From an uncultured Clostridia bacterium (GTDB taxonomy: Bacteria; Bacillota; Clostridia; TANB77; CAG-508), in NCBI GenBank assembly GCA_947167965.1, contig CAMVJW010000002.1, positions 1 through 64,000 on the forward strand: a stretch of 64,000 bases of DNA, in the 5' to 3' direction. Below, piece by piece: positions 49,854 through 60,733 of this stretch (position 1 is its first letter; each line of letters opens with the position of its first letter). The notes beneath the pieces are model-generated. The model was not told where the DNA came from. It did not search any database and saw only the letters and a program-made list of their open reading frames with translations. The translations under genes and the position numbers were made by a program.

Positions 49854-51173
49854 TTATTTTTTGTTTTTATTATATCCTGGTTTTCCTAGTAATCTAAACA
49901 TATTTTTCTTGTATTCTTCAACTCCAGGTTGATTAAATGGATTTACTCCCAATAAATTTCCAGACATGGCAGTAGCCAATTCGAAAAAGTATATTAATCC
50001 TCCTAAATTTTCTTCATTTAATTTTTCCATCTTTACTAGTATGTTTGGAACATCCCCAGAAACATGTGCTTCAATTGTTCCTTCCATAGCTTTTTTATTT
50101 ACATAATCTAAATCTTTTCCCGCTAAATAATTAAGTCCATCTAGATCATCATCATCTGTATTAATTACAATATTTGAATTTGGTTCTTCTATTCTAATTA
50201 CAGTTTCAAATATATTTCTTAATCCTTGTTGCATATATTGTCCTAATGAGTGAAGATCTGTTGTTAAATCTATTCCAACAGGAAAAATTCCTTTTAATTC
50301 TTTTCCTTCACTTTCCCCAAATAGCTGTTTAAGCCATTCTGTCATATAATGCATTTTTGGTTCATAATTTGCAAATACTTCTATTTGTTTACCTTGCTTA
50401 TATAAGATATTTCTTAATACCGCATATTGATAACATTCATTATATTTTAATTTACTATCATTATAATTATCTTGTGCTAGTTTTGCCCCACCTATAAGCT
50501 TTTTAATATCTATTCCTGCTGTTGCAATTGGAAGTAATCCGACAGCAGTAAAAACTGAAAATCTTCCACCAATATTGTCTGGTATTACAAATGTTTCATA
50601 TCCTTCTTCCTCAGATAACTTTTTTAATGCACCTCTAGATTTATCTGTTGTAACATAAATTCTACTTCTAGCCTCATCTATTCCATATTTGTTTTCTAAT
50701 ATTTCCCTAAATATTCTAAATGCAATTGCTGGTTCTGTTGTTGTTCCAGACTTTGAAATTACATTTATTGAAAAGTCTTTATCTCCAATTACATCTATCA
50801 ATTCGTTTATATAATTTGGACTTAAGTTGTTTCCAGCAAATAAAACAAGAGTATGTTTTCTTTGTTTTAGTGTTTGCATTGTATAAAATGAGCTACTTAA
50901 TGCTTCTATTACAGCTCTTGCTCCTAAATAAGACCCTCCGATACCTATTACTAATAATATATCAGAGTCTTTATTAATTCTTTTTGCAGCTGATTCTATT
51001 TTCTTAAATTCTTTTTTATCATAATTTGTTGGCAATTCTAACCATCCAACAAAATCATCATCTAAGTCTTTTCTATTATGTAGATCTTTGTGGATTTTTT
51101 CTACCTGTTCTTTATATTTTAATATTTCTTTTTTATCAACCATAGTGTTTTCAAAATTAATTTTTATTTCCAT
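49854..51173 (-). CDS. pgi: Glucose-6-phosphate isomerase
   Basis: [20 protein letters not shown]...[18 protein letters not shown]...[13 protein letters not shown]...[12 protein letters not shown]. Confidence 0.96.
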   Translation of the reverse strand: MEIKINFENTMVDKKEILKYKEQVEKIHKDLHNRKDLDDDFVGWLELPTNYDKKEFKKIESAAKRINKDSDILLVIGIGGSYLGARAVIEALSSSFYTMQTLKQRKHTLVLFAGNNLSPNYINELIDVIGDKDFSINVISKSGTTTEPAIAFRIFREILENKYGIDEARSRIYVTTDKSRGALKKLSEEEGYETFVIPDNIGGRFSVFTAVGLLPIATAGIDIKKLIGGAKLAQDNYNDSKLKYNECYQYAVLRNILYKQGKQIEVFANYEPKMHYMTEWLKQLFGESEGKELKGIFPVGIDLTTDLHSLGQYMQQGLRNIFETVIRIEEPNSNIVINTDDDDLDGLNYLAGKDLDYVNKKAMEGTIEAHVSGDVPNILVKMEKLNEENLGGLIYFFELATAMSGNLLGVNPFNQPGVEEYKKNMFRLLGKPGYNKNKK

Positions 51174-51267
51174 GATTAACTCCTTTCATTCCTCACTTAA
51201 TTGTATTCCTGGTAATAAAAGAATTTTTTGAAATATCTTTTTACCCAATTTGTTCTCATTTTACATT

Positions 51268-51318
51268 AAATAAAAAAAAATCACAATAGTTTTTTTATTA
51301 TCTACTATGATTTTTTTA
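51268..51318 (-). terminator. Rho-independent terminator of rpmA
   Basis: Minus: aaatcatagtagataataaaaaaactattgtgattttttttt. Confidence 0.7.
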
Positions 51319-51350
51319 TTTATTTTTGATTTTATATTTTATAATTTTTA

Positions 51351-51662
51351 TTAGTTAGCACTAGCTGCTGTGCTTTTTTTTGCATTATTCTCGCTATTTT
51401 CTTCTACATCAACAGGATATACACTTACTTTCTTTTTGCTTCTGCCTTTTCTTTCAAATTTAACTGTTCCATCTATTAAAGCAAATAATGTATCATCTTT
51501 ACCAATTCCAACATTTGTTCCTGGATGAATTTTTGTTCCTCTTTGTCTAACTAAAATATTTCCAGCCAATACAAATTGCCCATCTGCTCTTTTTACACCT
51601 AAACGTTTTGACTCACTGTCTCTACCGTTTCTTGTACTACCTTGACCAACGTGATGTGCCAT
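51351..51662 (-). CDS. rpmA: 50S ribosomal protein L27
   Basis: [51 protein letters not shown] at 51662 with AAAGGAG upstream (the 51671 ORF start is a TTG). Confidence 0.95.
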   Translation of the reverse strand: MAHHVGQGSTRNGRDSESKRLGVKRADGQFVLAGNILVRQRGTKIHPGTNVGIGKDDTLFALIDGTVKFERKGRSKKKVSVYPVDVEENSENNAKKSTAASAN

Positions 51663-51719
51663 ATTTTTCAACTCCTTTCGGTTTTTGTTTTATATCTCAT
51701 TATTTTAATACTAGATTTA

Positions 51720-52079
51720 CTATGCTTCTACTTTTTCAGCTTCTTTTTTAGTAGCTGTTTTTGTAGCAGCTGTTTTTATTGAAGTTATTTCAACTTTTGT
51801 GTATGGTTGTCTGTGACCTTGTTTTGTTCTCTCATTCTTTTTAGCTTTCATTTTGAATACAACTATTTTTTTAGCTTTACCATGAGAAACTACTTTTCCT
51901 TCAACCTTTACACCTTTTACATAAGGATTTCCAACTTGTACTTTTCCTTCATCTGATACTAATACTACATTATCAAATGAAACTTTTTTTCCTTCTTCTA
52001 CTGGAAGTTTTTCGAAAAATACAACATCACCTTCTGCAACTTTGTATTGTTTTCCACAGCTTTCGATTATTGCGTACAT
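51720..52079 (-). CDS. rplU: 50S ribosomal protein L21
   Basis: [41 protein letters not shown]. Confidence 0.96.
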   Translation of the reverse strand: MYAIIESCGKQYKVAEGDVVFFEKLPVEEGKKVSFDNVVLVSDEGKVQVGNPYVKGVKVEGKVVSHGKAKKIVVFKMKAKKNERTKQGHRQPYTKVEITSIKTAATKTATKKEAEKVEA

Positions 52080-52175
52080 TTTAAATGCACCTCCCTTATT
52101 TGTATACTCGCTAATCCTTTTTTCAGGTAGCTACAAATATTGTAACATTTTGTCACCTTGACTAAGCGGATTACA
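52080..52175 (-). ncRNA. Putative L21 leader (5' UTR)
   Basis: Structured-looking leader between a strong promoter and the rplU SD; position matches known L21 leaders; structure not verified. Confidence 0.4.
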
Positions 52176-52182
52176 GAAAAAA

Positions 52183-52211
52183 ATTATATACTATTTTTTG
52201 TTGGTTGTCAA
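52183..52211 (-). promoter_or_regulatory. Sigma-A type promoter for rplU
   Basis: TTGACA-17 bp-TATAAT on the minus strand. Confidence 0.8.
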
Positions 52212-52300
52212 GGCTTTTTCAAGATTTTTTTTAAATCCTAAATCTCTTTTAATTAATTTCTTTTTTTGGTATAATAAATAAAAAACGGAGGTATTTAAAA

Positions 52301-53014
52301 ATGGGAACACCACATAATAATGCAAATATTGGAGAAATTGCAAAAAATGTAATAATGCCTGGAGATCCAAATAGAGCAAAACTAATTGCTGAAAAATATT
52401 TAGAAAATGCAAAATTAGTAAATGATGTTAGAGGAATTCTTGCATTTACAGGGTCTTATAAAGGTAAAGAAGTTACTATAATGGCATCTGGTATGGGAAT
52501 GCCTAGTATGGGAATTTATTGTTATGAGTTATATAAATATTATGATGTTGATAATATTATAAGAATCGGTTCTTGTGGAGCAAATGACCCTAATCTTGAT
52601 TTATTTGATATTGTTTTAACTTCTAATGTTTATTCTGAAAGTAATTTTGCATTAACTTTTGCAAATGAAAACTGTCATTATGTTGAACCTAGCTTAGAAT
52701 TAAATAATAAGATTATTAAAACAGCTGAAAATAACAAAATGGATTTAAAAATTGGTCATACTTTATGTGTTGAAGTTTTTGATGAATATATGTTAGACTT
52801 TACCGCTTATGAAAACAGAATCCCAAAAGGTTTTAACCCTATATCTACTGAAATGGAAGCTTTTGCTTTATTATATACTGCTAAAAAATTAAATAAAAAT
52901 GCAGCATGTTTAATGACAGTTGTTGATTCTCGTTATAAAAAAACATATGCAACTAGTTTAGAAAGAGAACAAGGTTTAAATAATATGATATCACTTGCTT
53001 TAGAAAGTATTTAA
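52301..53014 (+). CDS. deoD: Purine-nucleoside phosphorylase (DeoD type)
   Basis: GTPHNNANIGEIAKNVIMPGDPNRAKLIAEKYL...STEMEAFALLYTAKKL. Confidence 0.95.
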   Translation: MGTPHNNANIGEIAKNVIMPGDPNRAKLIAEKYLENAKLVNDVRGILAFTGSYKGKEVTIMASGMGMPSMGIYCYELYKYYDVDNIIRIGSCGANDPNLDLFDIVLTSNVYSESNFALTFANENCHYVEPSLELNNKIIKTAENNKMDLKIGHTLCVEVFDEYMLDFTAYENRIPKGFNPISTEMEAFALLYTAKKLNKNAACLMTVVDSRYKKTYATSLEREQGLNNMISLALESI

Positions 53015-53017
53015 AAT

Positions 53018-53052
53018 AAAAATTTTGGGGCGTTTATTCGTCCCAAATTTTA
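53018..53052. terminator. Bidirectional terminator between deoD and yunB
   Basis: aaaattttggggcgtttattcgtcccaaatttt. Confidence 0.7.
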
Positions 53053-53055
53053 TTT

Positions 53056-53793
53056 CTACTTTATTAAATTTACTGATTCTTTTTCTTCTATTCCATCGAA
53101 ATTATAATAGTTATCTGGAATATTTCCAATAATTACATTTTCAGCCAGTAAGATCTGGTTAGATATATTTTTTTCATAAGTTTCAAAAGGTGTTAGGACA
53201 TTTATTTTACAATCAACTTGTAAATATATCCTATGTAAAGTTTGATTGATTCCTTGTGATAAAAACTCACTTTTAAGTTCTGTTAATACCTCTCCATCTG
53301 AAATTATTTTTATATTAATCTTAGGTCCCATTCCTGAAAAATACTTAGAACCTGTAAATACACCTATTGGTAGCTTTATTTTTAAGTCATTTGAATTATC
53401 TAATTCTTTTTGAATACTTTCTGCAATATCAGAAGTTATTTCATTAATTTTAAATATATTTGCATTTACAAGTTTAATATCTCCATTATTATCTTTTACA
53501 ATTGTAAAAACATCTTCATATTGAAAATTTTTTATAACTATTGTAGATTGTTCATTAGTTATTTTTGTTGCAACAGAAGCTGCTTCGTTTAAACATGCTT
53601 TTTCAAATATTGGGATAACAGATTTACTAAATATAATAAATAACCCAACTATTCCAAATATATAAAAAGCAAAAAATTTTAATTTTACTTTTTTATTATT
53701 TCTAATGCTATTATTATTTCTTTTTTTATTATTTTTGAATAAATCCAATCTTCCTCTTGAATAAATTTTAGAAATCTTTTCGCTATCTTGCAT
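53056..53793 (-). CDS. yunB: Sporulation protein YunB
   Basis: ACLNEAASVATKITNEQSTIVI...LPIGVFTGSKYFSGMGPKINIKIISDGEVLTELKSEFLSQGINQTLHRIYLQV. Confidence 0.88.
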   Translation of the reverse strand: MQDSEKISKIYSRGRLDLFKNNKKRNNNSIRNNKKVKLKFFAFYIFGIVGLFIIFSKSVIPIFEKACLNEAASVATKITNEQSTIVIKNFQYEDVFTIVKDNNGDIKLVNANIFKINEITSDIAESIQKELDNSNDLKIKLPIGVFTGSKYFSGMGPKINIKIISDGEVLTELKSEFLSQGINQTLHRIYLQVDCKINVLTPFETYEKNISNQILLAENVIIGNIPDNYYNFDGIEEKESVNLIK

Positions 53794-53807
53794 TTTATAA
53801 ACTCTCT

Positions 53808-55388
53808 TTATACAGCTAATATCTCTGTTTTATTATTCATCTCAATATTTTTTTCTATATTACAATTAAATCTTGGAATATATATTTTTTCACCTACATC
53901 TATTACATCTACATTTTCAATTTTATTTACTAATTTTATTTCATCTACTGTACTATTAAATTTTTTGGCAATCTTCCACAAAGTATCTCCCGGCTTTACA
54001 ATATAAATTATATAACTATCATAATTATCCTTTTGCTTTTCTTCTAATATTTGGATATTATCAAGTACCTTTATATCAACATTTTTGCCTATTTTATTTC
54101 TAATATCTAATTCAATATTTAAATTTACGCCATCTTCTAAATATGAATCTATAGTTATATTTTTAACTAATACTTCACTATCAATCTCACAATTTTCTGT
54201 ATTTGCTTGATTATTAATATCAAATTTAATAGGTATATTTATACTTCTTGAACTAACCACATTTTCATTAGATATTATAAAGTTTAATTCTAAATCTCCA
54301 GAGTACATTATCTTAGATTTATTGATTTTTATATCTGTTAAATTTAATTTTGATACCATATCAATTAAACTACTCTCATTAATTCCTTGTATTTTAACCT
54401 TTTCTTTAATTTCAATATTATCATTAAATTCTTTATTTACTATATTAGTGTTTATTCTTTTAGTTGAATAGTCTGTATTAAAAACAGGACTATATAAATC
54501 TTGAATTATATCAATTTTCTTTAATTCATAAGCTATACACATTGGTTCTATTTCAAGCTCTATATAAATAGAGTGTTCTTCTGCTGGGTTGGCCTTAATT
54601 ACAATATTTTTTATTTCATAATTAATATCACATATATTATTATCTGCTATATTTTGAATATCTATAAATCCTACAATAGGAACTATTCCTATTACCTTAC
54701 ATATTCTGTTGTCTTCTGTTAAATACATTATTTTCACTTCCGCTTCTGCTTTAGTTAAAACTTTATTATAACTTAATTTTATATCTCTATTAATCAAATT
54801 AATTTCTGTATTCATTATTTCAGCTAGTTCATCTTTTAAGTCTATATTTATTGTGTCTTTAGCATATACAGTTGTTTTTCCAGTTCCTATAGTAGAATTT
54901 AGATCCATACTTGATTTTAATACTTGTAGATTTGAATTTTCCTCTATTTTATCAATAATTTGGATCTCTTCATTTTGAAATAACTTAATCATTACATCCA
55001 TTTCAATTTTTACATTTATTTTTCTGCCATTAATTACTTTACATTCAATATTTTTAATCTCACACTCTGTTATTAGCTCCATATCTTTTTTAGCACCAAT
55101 AACTTGTATATTTTTGGAAAAATCTATATTAAAGTTTAATGCTCGTAAATTATCTTCTTTACTGTCTGGTAAATACATTACATATGTATTTATACACCCA
55201 TCCATTTTTATTTTATCATCAAAAACTTCCTTTTTATATATACAAATATTTCCGTTTGTCGCTACAACACTTAATATATCTGGTTTTGAATCTGGAACTA
55301 TTTCATCTTCACTAATCAATACTATTTCTTTTTTTTCAATTACATTTCTATTAATACAAATATTTTGCTTTCTTGTTTCTACATTCAT
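53808..55388 (-). CDS. sipL: SPOCS/DUF3794 plus LysM protein (SipL-like)
   Basis: DUF3794-like repeats and C-terminal LysM YIVKPGDTLWKIAKKFNSTVDEIKLVNKIENVDVIDVGEKIYIP. Confidence 0.85.
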   Translation of the reverse strand: MNVETRKQNICINRNVIEKKEIVLISEDEIVPDSKPDILSVVATNGNICIYKKEVFDDKIKMDGCINTYVMYLPDSKEDNLRALNFNIDFSKNIQVIGAKKDMELITECEIKNIECKVINGRKINVKIEMDVMIKLFQNEEIQIIDKIEENSNLQVLKSSMDLNSTIGTGKTTVYAKDTINIDLKDELAEIMNTEINLINRDIKLSYNKVLTKAEAEVKIMYLTEDNRICKVIGIVPIVGFIDIQNIADNNICDINYEIKNIVIKANPAEEHSIYIELEIEPMCIAYELKKIDIIQDLYSPVFNTDYSTKRINTNIVNKEFNDNIEIKEKVKIQGINESSLIDMVSKLNLTDIKINKSKIMYSGDLELNFIISNENVVSSRSINIPIKFDINNQANTENCEIDSEVLVKNITIDSYLEDGVNLNIELDIRNKIGKNVDIKVLDNIQILEEKQKDNYDSYIIYIVKPGDTLWKIAKKFNSTVDEIKLVNKIENVDVIDVGEKIYIPRFNCNIEKNIEMNNKTEILAV

Positions 55389-55450
55389 AAATAAAACCTC
55401 CTAATATAATTTTTAATTAATTATATTAAAAGGTTTTATTTTTATGCATA

Positions 55451-55900
55451 TTATTTGTTATTTTTTGAATTAACATTACAATTGCAAATGTTTTCATACG
55501 TTTCTGAGAATTTTTCATCTTTTACATTTTTGTTAATGTGAGCTAAATCTCCTGTACTTATAATTCCAACCATTTTGTTTTCCTCATTTACAATTGGTAT
55601 TCTTCTAACTTGATTTTTAGACATAATATTTTGTGCATTTTCTAGGTCTTCCCCACATTTACATGTATATACATTAGTTGTCATTATTTCAGATACAGGT
55701 GTTGTTTTATTATCTTTATTACAAGCAACTGATCTTAAAACTATATCTCTATCAGTTATTAATCCAACTACATTTTTTTCAGTATTACATACAGGTATAC
55801 AACCAACATGATTTTCATTCATTATTCTAGCTACATCGTAAACATTGCAATTTGGATGTACATAACAAACATCTGGACACATACATTCTGATATTTTCAT
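55451..55900 (-). CDS. CBS-domain protein
   Basis: Two CBS motifs: VARIMNENHVGCIPV...VVGLITDRDIVLR and KNQVRRIPIVNEENKMVGIISTGDLA. Confidence 0.92.
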   Translation of the reverse strand: MKISECMCPDVCYVHPNCNVYDVARIMNENHVGCIPVCNTEKNVVGLITDRDIVLRSVACNKDNKTTPVSEIMTTNVYTCKCGEDLENAQNIMSKNQVRRIPIVNEENKMVGIISTGDLAHINKNVKDEKFSETYENICNCNVNSKNNK

Positions 55901-55960
55901 AAAATTACCACCTTTCTTGACAATACTATTATTATTGTGGCAATTTTTTATTCTTTTTAT

Positions 55961-56266
55961 TCAATGTTTACTACTTAATTTTATTATTAAATCCATATTA
56001 TCATCTTCTGCTGCTTTGTTTTTTCGAATAGCTCCACATTTTTTACATTTAAAAATAATTATATATCCTTTTTTATTATTTATCTCTAAACCAATTGGTT
56101 CTAAATCTCCATGACAGTTTTCTGCTCTATCTCCAGGCATTACATCTACATGTAATGAATGTAAACAATATGGGCAGTGATTTCTACAAGAATATCCTAA
56201 TTTTTCCACTTTTTTTCCACAATTACTACATATAAATTCTTCATCAATTACTGTGAAATTTCTCAT
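55961..56266 (-). CDS. RNHCP-domain protein
   Basis: FICSNCGKKVEKLGYSCRNHCPYCLHSLHVDVMPGDRAENCHG. Confidence 0.9.
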   Translation of the reverse strand: MRNFTVIDEEFICSNCGKKVEKLGYSCRNHCPYCLHSLHVDVMPGDRAENCHGDLEPIGLEINNKKGYIIIFKCKKCGAIRKNKAAEDDNMDLIIKLSSKH

Positions 56267-56283
56267 AATTATATTAATCCCTT

Positions 56284-57924
56284 CTAGTATACAAAATATC
56301 CACCACCTAAAAATTCTTTTAATAAAGAATTAGCTGGTATATATTCTGATGGAATAGGTTTAAAATATTTTAAAATATTTATTAATCTTTGAGCTTCTGC
56401 ATATTCTTTTTTCTCTGGTGTAATCTTTCTTAATAACTCAACAGCTACATTTTTTAATGCTGCTAATTCATATACTAATGATGTATTAAAAATGCTGTCT
56501 GCTTCTTCTTGGAATGGGAATATATTTTGTTGTTCTCCTCTATTTACATTTGGCCATGTTTTTAATGTATGCTCTGCACTATAAGTTCTAAATTGATAAT
56601 CTCTTACAATTCTTCTAACAAGTCTTGTATCTGTTGTAGAAATCCTATTTAGTCTATCCATATTTAAAACTGTTAAATCACTAATATAGATTTTATATTT
56701 TTGTTTTTTATCAATTTGAGCTGTTAATTTATCATTTAAACAGTGAATTCCTTCTATTACTAAAACTTCATCATCATTTAAATGCATTGTTTTTCCCTTA
56801 TATCTTTTTGTTCCAACTGAAAAGTCAAATTCCGGACATTGAATAGTTTCACCATTTAGTAATGCTGTTAAATCTCTATTAAATAAGTCTAAATCTATTG
56901 CATATATACTTTCAAAATCATATTCGCCTTTTTCATTTTTTGGGTTATCTTTTCTTTCGACAAAATAATTATCAACCGATATTGTAACTGGTTTTAATCC
57001 ATTTATTTTTAATTGTAAACCTAGTCTTTGAGCAAAAGTTGTTTTTCCAGATGATGATGGTCCTGCAATTAGTATCATTTTTATATTTTTGTTTTCTGCA
57101 ATTTTATCTGCTATACCTGCTATCTTTTTTTCATGTAAAGCCTCTTCAAGCATTATTAAATGTTTAATATCACCATTTTCTATTATATTGTTTAATTTGT
57201 ATACTGCACTAACATCAAGTATTTGATGTATATCATTATATTCATTAAGTGCCCATAATAATTTTTTACCTGATTTATACTTTTGTAAATTAAGTGGATC
57301 TTCTTTACTTGGATATCTAAGTAAAAAACCTCTATCATACTTTACTAAATCAAATTTGCCAATTATTCCAGTATTAATTGCAATATTTTCATAAAGATAA
57401 TTAAAATAATTATCACAATAATATAAATCTATAAATTGATTTTCTTCTAAATCTAATTGTAGTCGACCTCTAGATGTATCATTTTCTTTATAAAACTCTT
57501 CTGCTTCTTTTCTGCTCAAACTCTTTTTTATTATAGGATAATTGTTTTGAACAATATTATGCATTTCCTTTTCTACATTATCTAATATTGTATTTTCCAC
57601 ATTTACATTATCAATTGTGCAAAACATTGAATTTTGTAATTGATAATTAACTTTTATTTTTAATTCTGGATAAACTCTATCAAATGCCATTGCCATTATA
57701 TATATCAATGTTCTACTATATATATTAATTCCTTCTTTAGAATTTATACTTATTAATGAAACTTCTCCTTCTTCTTCTAATTTATAATCTAGTCTTTGAT
57801 ACTCATTATCAAACATTGCTCCTATTACTGGATACTCGCTATTTCTTATTTCTTCTTTAAATGCTTCTAAAATTGAAGTTCCTTTATTAATTTCTTTTTC
57901 TTCATTATTATATACAATTTTCAT
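56284..57924 (-). CDS. Nucleoside/uridine kinase fused to ThrRS-like N-terminus
   Basis: Central MILIAGPSSSGKTTFAQRLGLQLKINGLKPVTISVDNYFV; N-terminal TGS/ThrRS editing-like region. Confidence 0.88.
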   Translation of the reverse strand: MKIVYNNEEKEINKGTSILEAFKEEIRNSEYPVIGAMFDNEYQRLDYKLEEEGEVSLISINSKEGINIYSRTLIYIMAMAFDRVYPELKIKVNYQLQNSMFCTIDNVNVENTILDNVEKEMHNIVQNNYPIIKKSLSRKEAEEFYKENDTSRGRLQLDLEENQFIDLYYCDNYFNYLYENIAINTGIIGKFDLVKYDRGFLLRYPSKEDPLNLQKYKSGKKLLWALNEYNDIHQILDVSAVYKLNNIIENGDIKHLIMLEEALHEKKIAGIADKIAENKNIKMILIAGPSSSGKTTFAQRLGLQLKINGLKPVTISVDNYFVERKDNPKNEKGEYDFESIYAIDLDLFNRDLTALLNGETIQCPEFDFSVGTKRYKGKTMHLNDDEVLVIEGIHCLNDKLTAQIDKKQKYKIYISDLTVLNMDRLNRISTTDTRLVRRIVRDYQFRTYSAEHTLKTWPNVNRGEQQNIFPFQEEADSIFNTSLVYELAALKNVAVELLRKITPEKKEYAEAQRLINILKYFKPIPSEYIPANSLLKEFLGGGYFVY

Positions 57925-58188
57925 TTTTAAATTAATTCCTCCTTTTGTACTATCTTTAAAAATATTATATTTCCATTTTTTTAAATTATTTTTAAACTAA
58001 GTCATATTTTTATTTTTATATCATATTAATTACTAAAAAAGCAAGTACATTTTATACATAGTCTAATTACAGTTACAATTTATTATAATTCATAATTAAT
58101 AATACTAAACATATGAATTATATCAAATTATTACTCTGTATTCAATTATGTTTTTATCTGTACTTTGTAAATATACAAGGAGGTAATA

Positions 58189-59668
58189 ATGGAAAATCTA
58201 GGTTTATACCAAGATATCGCTAAAAGAACAGATGGTGATATATATGTTGGTGTTGTTGGGCCTGTAAGAACTCGGAAAATCAACATTCATAAAAAAATTT
58301 ATGGATTTACTTGTCGTTCCTAATATTGATAATGAATATAAAAAAGAACGTGCTAAAGATGAACTTCCTCAAAGTGCTGGTGGAAAAACTATAATGACTA
58401 CAGAGCCTAAATTTGTGCCAAATGAAGCTGTTGAAATAACAATTGATAATAATTTAAAACTAAAGACAAGATTAGTAGATTGTGTAGGATATTTAGTTGA
58501 AAATAGTATAGGATATATGGAAAATGATAAGCCAAGGATGGTAAAAACACCTTGGCAAGAAGAAGAAATGCCTTTTGAAAAAGCGGCAGAAATTGGAACA
58601 AAAAAGGTAATTGAAGAACATTCTACAATTGGAATTCTGGTTACAACTGATGGAAGTATTACAGAAATTCCAAGAGTTGATTATGTTAAAGCTGAAGAAA
58701 GAGTTGTTTCTGAATTAAAAGCTCTTAATAAGCCTTTTATTATTCTTTTAAATTCTGAGCATCCAGAAAATTCTGATACTATTAATCTTGCAACTAGTCT
58801 TTCTGAAAAATATAATTCAACTGTTTTGCCTATTAATTGTGCAGAACTTAATATTTCAGATATTAATACAATTTTTTCTAAAATTTTATATGAATTTCCT
58901 GTTAGCCAAATTAACTTTTCTTTGCCTAAATGGATTAATGGTTTAAGCCTTAATCATTCATTAAAAACAGATCTTTTCACAAGTATTAATTCTTGTTTTA
59001 ATAATATCTCAATATTAAAGGATTCTTCAGTATGTTGCTCTGAACTTTCTAAAAACGAGTTAATTACAAATGTTCATATAGATAATATAGAACTTGGTAC
59101 TGGTAAAGTTAATATTTCTATAGATTTAAAAGATGATTTATTCTATCAGGTTTTAACCCAAATGACAGGTGTTACTATTTCTAATGAAGGAGATTTATTT
59201 GCAATAATTAATAATCTTTCATCTACTAAAAAGAAATATGATAAAATTGCATCTGCTTTAGAAGAAGTTGATAGAAAAGGATATGGAATTGTTACCCCAT
59301 CTATTGATGAGCTTATTTTAGATGAACCTGAAATGGTTAAACAAGGCTCTCGTTTTGGAGTTAAACTAAAAGCAACTGCTCCTAGTCTTCATATTATTAA
59401 AGCAAATATTGAAACTGAAGTTTCCCCTATTGTTGGTTCTGAAAAGCAATCTGAAGAATTAGTAAATTACTTACTTTCTAGTTTTGAAAATGATCCAATT
59501 AAGATTTGGAATTCAAATATTTTTGGTAAAAGCTTACATGAACTGGTTAATGAAGGTTTACAAACTAAACTTGCTAAAATGCCTGAAGAAGCTCAAGTAA
59601 AGCTTCAAGAAACTCTAGAGCGTGTTGTTAATGAAGGAAGTAGTGGTTTGATTTGCATAATACTATAG
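58189..59668 (+). pseudogene. spoIVA: Stage IV sporulation protein A with a single-base frameshift
   Basis: ATG 58189 after AAGGAGG: MENLGLYQDIAKRTDGDIYVGVVGPVRT then shift; restored frame is GKSTFIKKFMDLLVVPNIDNEYKKERAKDELPQSAGGKTIMTTEPKFVPNEAVEI. Confidence 0.9.
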
Positions 59669-59690
59669 TTTATTATTATTGTAACAGATA

Positions 59691-60009
59691 TTTAAGTTAT
59701 TACAGAAATTTCTAAACAAATATTTGAAATTCTAACAACAAATATAGAATTATCTAACAATCACATTAGTTGACTTAAACGTTCCTAGTGCTGGTGAAAT
59801 TATGGATGATTCTCAAAGAGAATAAAATTTTGAAATTATAGTTAATTTTGCGAAAACTAATAGTATTAACACTGAGCCACCTAAGTAATATCGGGATTTA
59901 CGTAGATATAGCTCAAATGTACATTCTGGATATGGACCTTATTTTAAAAGATTACTTATGTATTATGGTTTGGAAAATATTCGTGATGCAATTCTTTTTC
60001 CAAGAACGT
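59691..60009 (+). pseudogene. Internally deleted, degenerate copy of asnS
   Basis: 59691-59760 resembles asnS 60968-61036; 59766-60009 resembles asnS 3' part about 61858-62102. Confidence 0.85.
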
Positions 60010-60044
60010 AAAAAAATGCTGAGTCTTAGAAGTAAGTTAAATAA

Positions 60045-60082
60045 ATCACCTATATTTTTATAAAATATAGGTGATTTATTTA
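60045..60082. terminator. Terminator-like hairpin
   Basis: ataaatcacctatatttttataaaatataggtgatttat. Confidence 0.65.
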
Positions 60083-60122
60083 GGTAATATAATTTTGAAA
60101 ATTCAATATGATTATTTTTATT

Positions 60123-60449
60123 TTATTTATCTATTTCTTGAGCAGTACTATCCTTGGTTGCATATTGGTCAATAGCTTTTATCATATCTTCATATGCTTT
60201 ATTTCTAGCTTCAGTAGTTTTATCTCCAATTAATTCATTTGCTTTTAATTTCAAATCTTCTAAGCACTTTTTACTTTTATCAGATAATCCTTCCTCAGAA
60301 CACGCCTTAATTGATTCTCCTAAAGCATTCCATGCTTCAGTTGTTTTGTCAAATGGCATATCCGGTACTTTAAAATTTTTTATAGCTGTCAATAATTGAG
60401 TAAAAGTATCTTTTGTTCCTTCTGTTCTTTGAACAAAACTCATATTCAT
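60123..60449 (-). CDS. Small hypothetical protein (108 aa)
   Basis: ORF with AGGAGG-type SD upstream; MNMSFVQRTEGTKDTFTQLLTAIKNF... Confidence 0.65.
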   Translation of the reverse strand: MNMSFVQRTEGTKDTFTQLLTAIKNFKVPDMPFDKTTEAWNALGESIKACSEEGLSDKSKKCLEDLKLKANELIGDKTTEARNKAYEDMIKAIDQYATKDSTAQEIDK

Positions 60450-60681
60450 TACCTCCTAAGTAGGATTATAATAAATTTGTCGTACAATGTCAAATTATAT
60501 TGTAAACAAGCATACTGCACCATAAAATCAAATAATTAATATTTGTCCATCATGCCAATTTGAAATATTAAACTTTTATTCTGCAATTTATTTAGCTTTA
60601 TCAAATATAATAAAAATTCATCATTGATTATATATAATTCAATTATGGTACTTGCAGTACCTGTAGCAACCCCTTGCAATT

Positions 60682-60712
60682 TTTATTATAATCTTGTATA
60701 ATATGCACATAT
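60682..60712 (+). promoter_or_regulatory. Putative asnS promoter
   Basis: TTGCAA-17 bp-TATAAT upstream of asnS (approximate coordinates). Confidence 0.55.
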
Positions 60713-60733
60713 TGCATATAAGGAGAGATTTTA

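Noticed and set aside
52191-52412. Minus ORF 73 aa
   Set aside because: Overlaps the rplU promoter and the deoD 5' end on the opposite strand; spurious.
59848-60063. Plus ORF 71 aa
   Set aside because: Falls in the asnS pseudogene remnant; frame not that of AsnS throughout.
60450-60733. T-box riboswitch upstream of asnS
   Set aside because: No recognisable T-box consensus (UGGNACC context) or antiterminator; only a small ggtacttgcagtacc hairpin seen.
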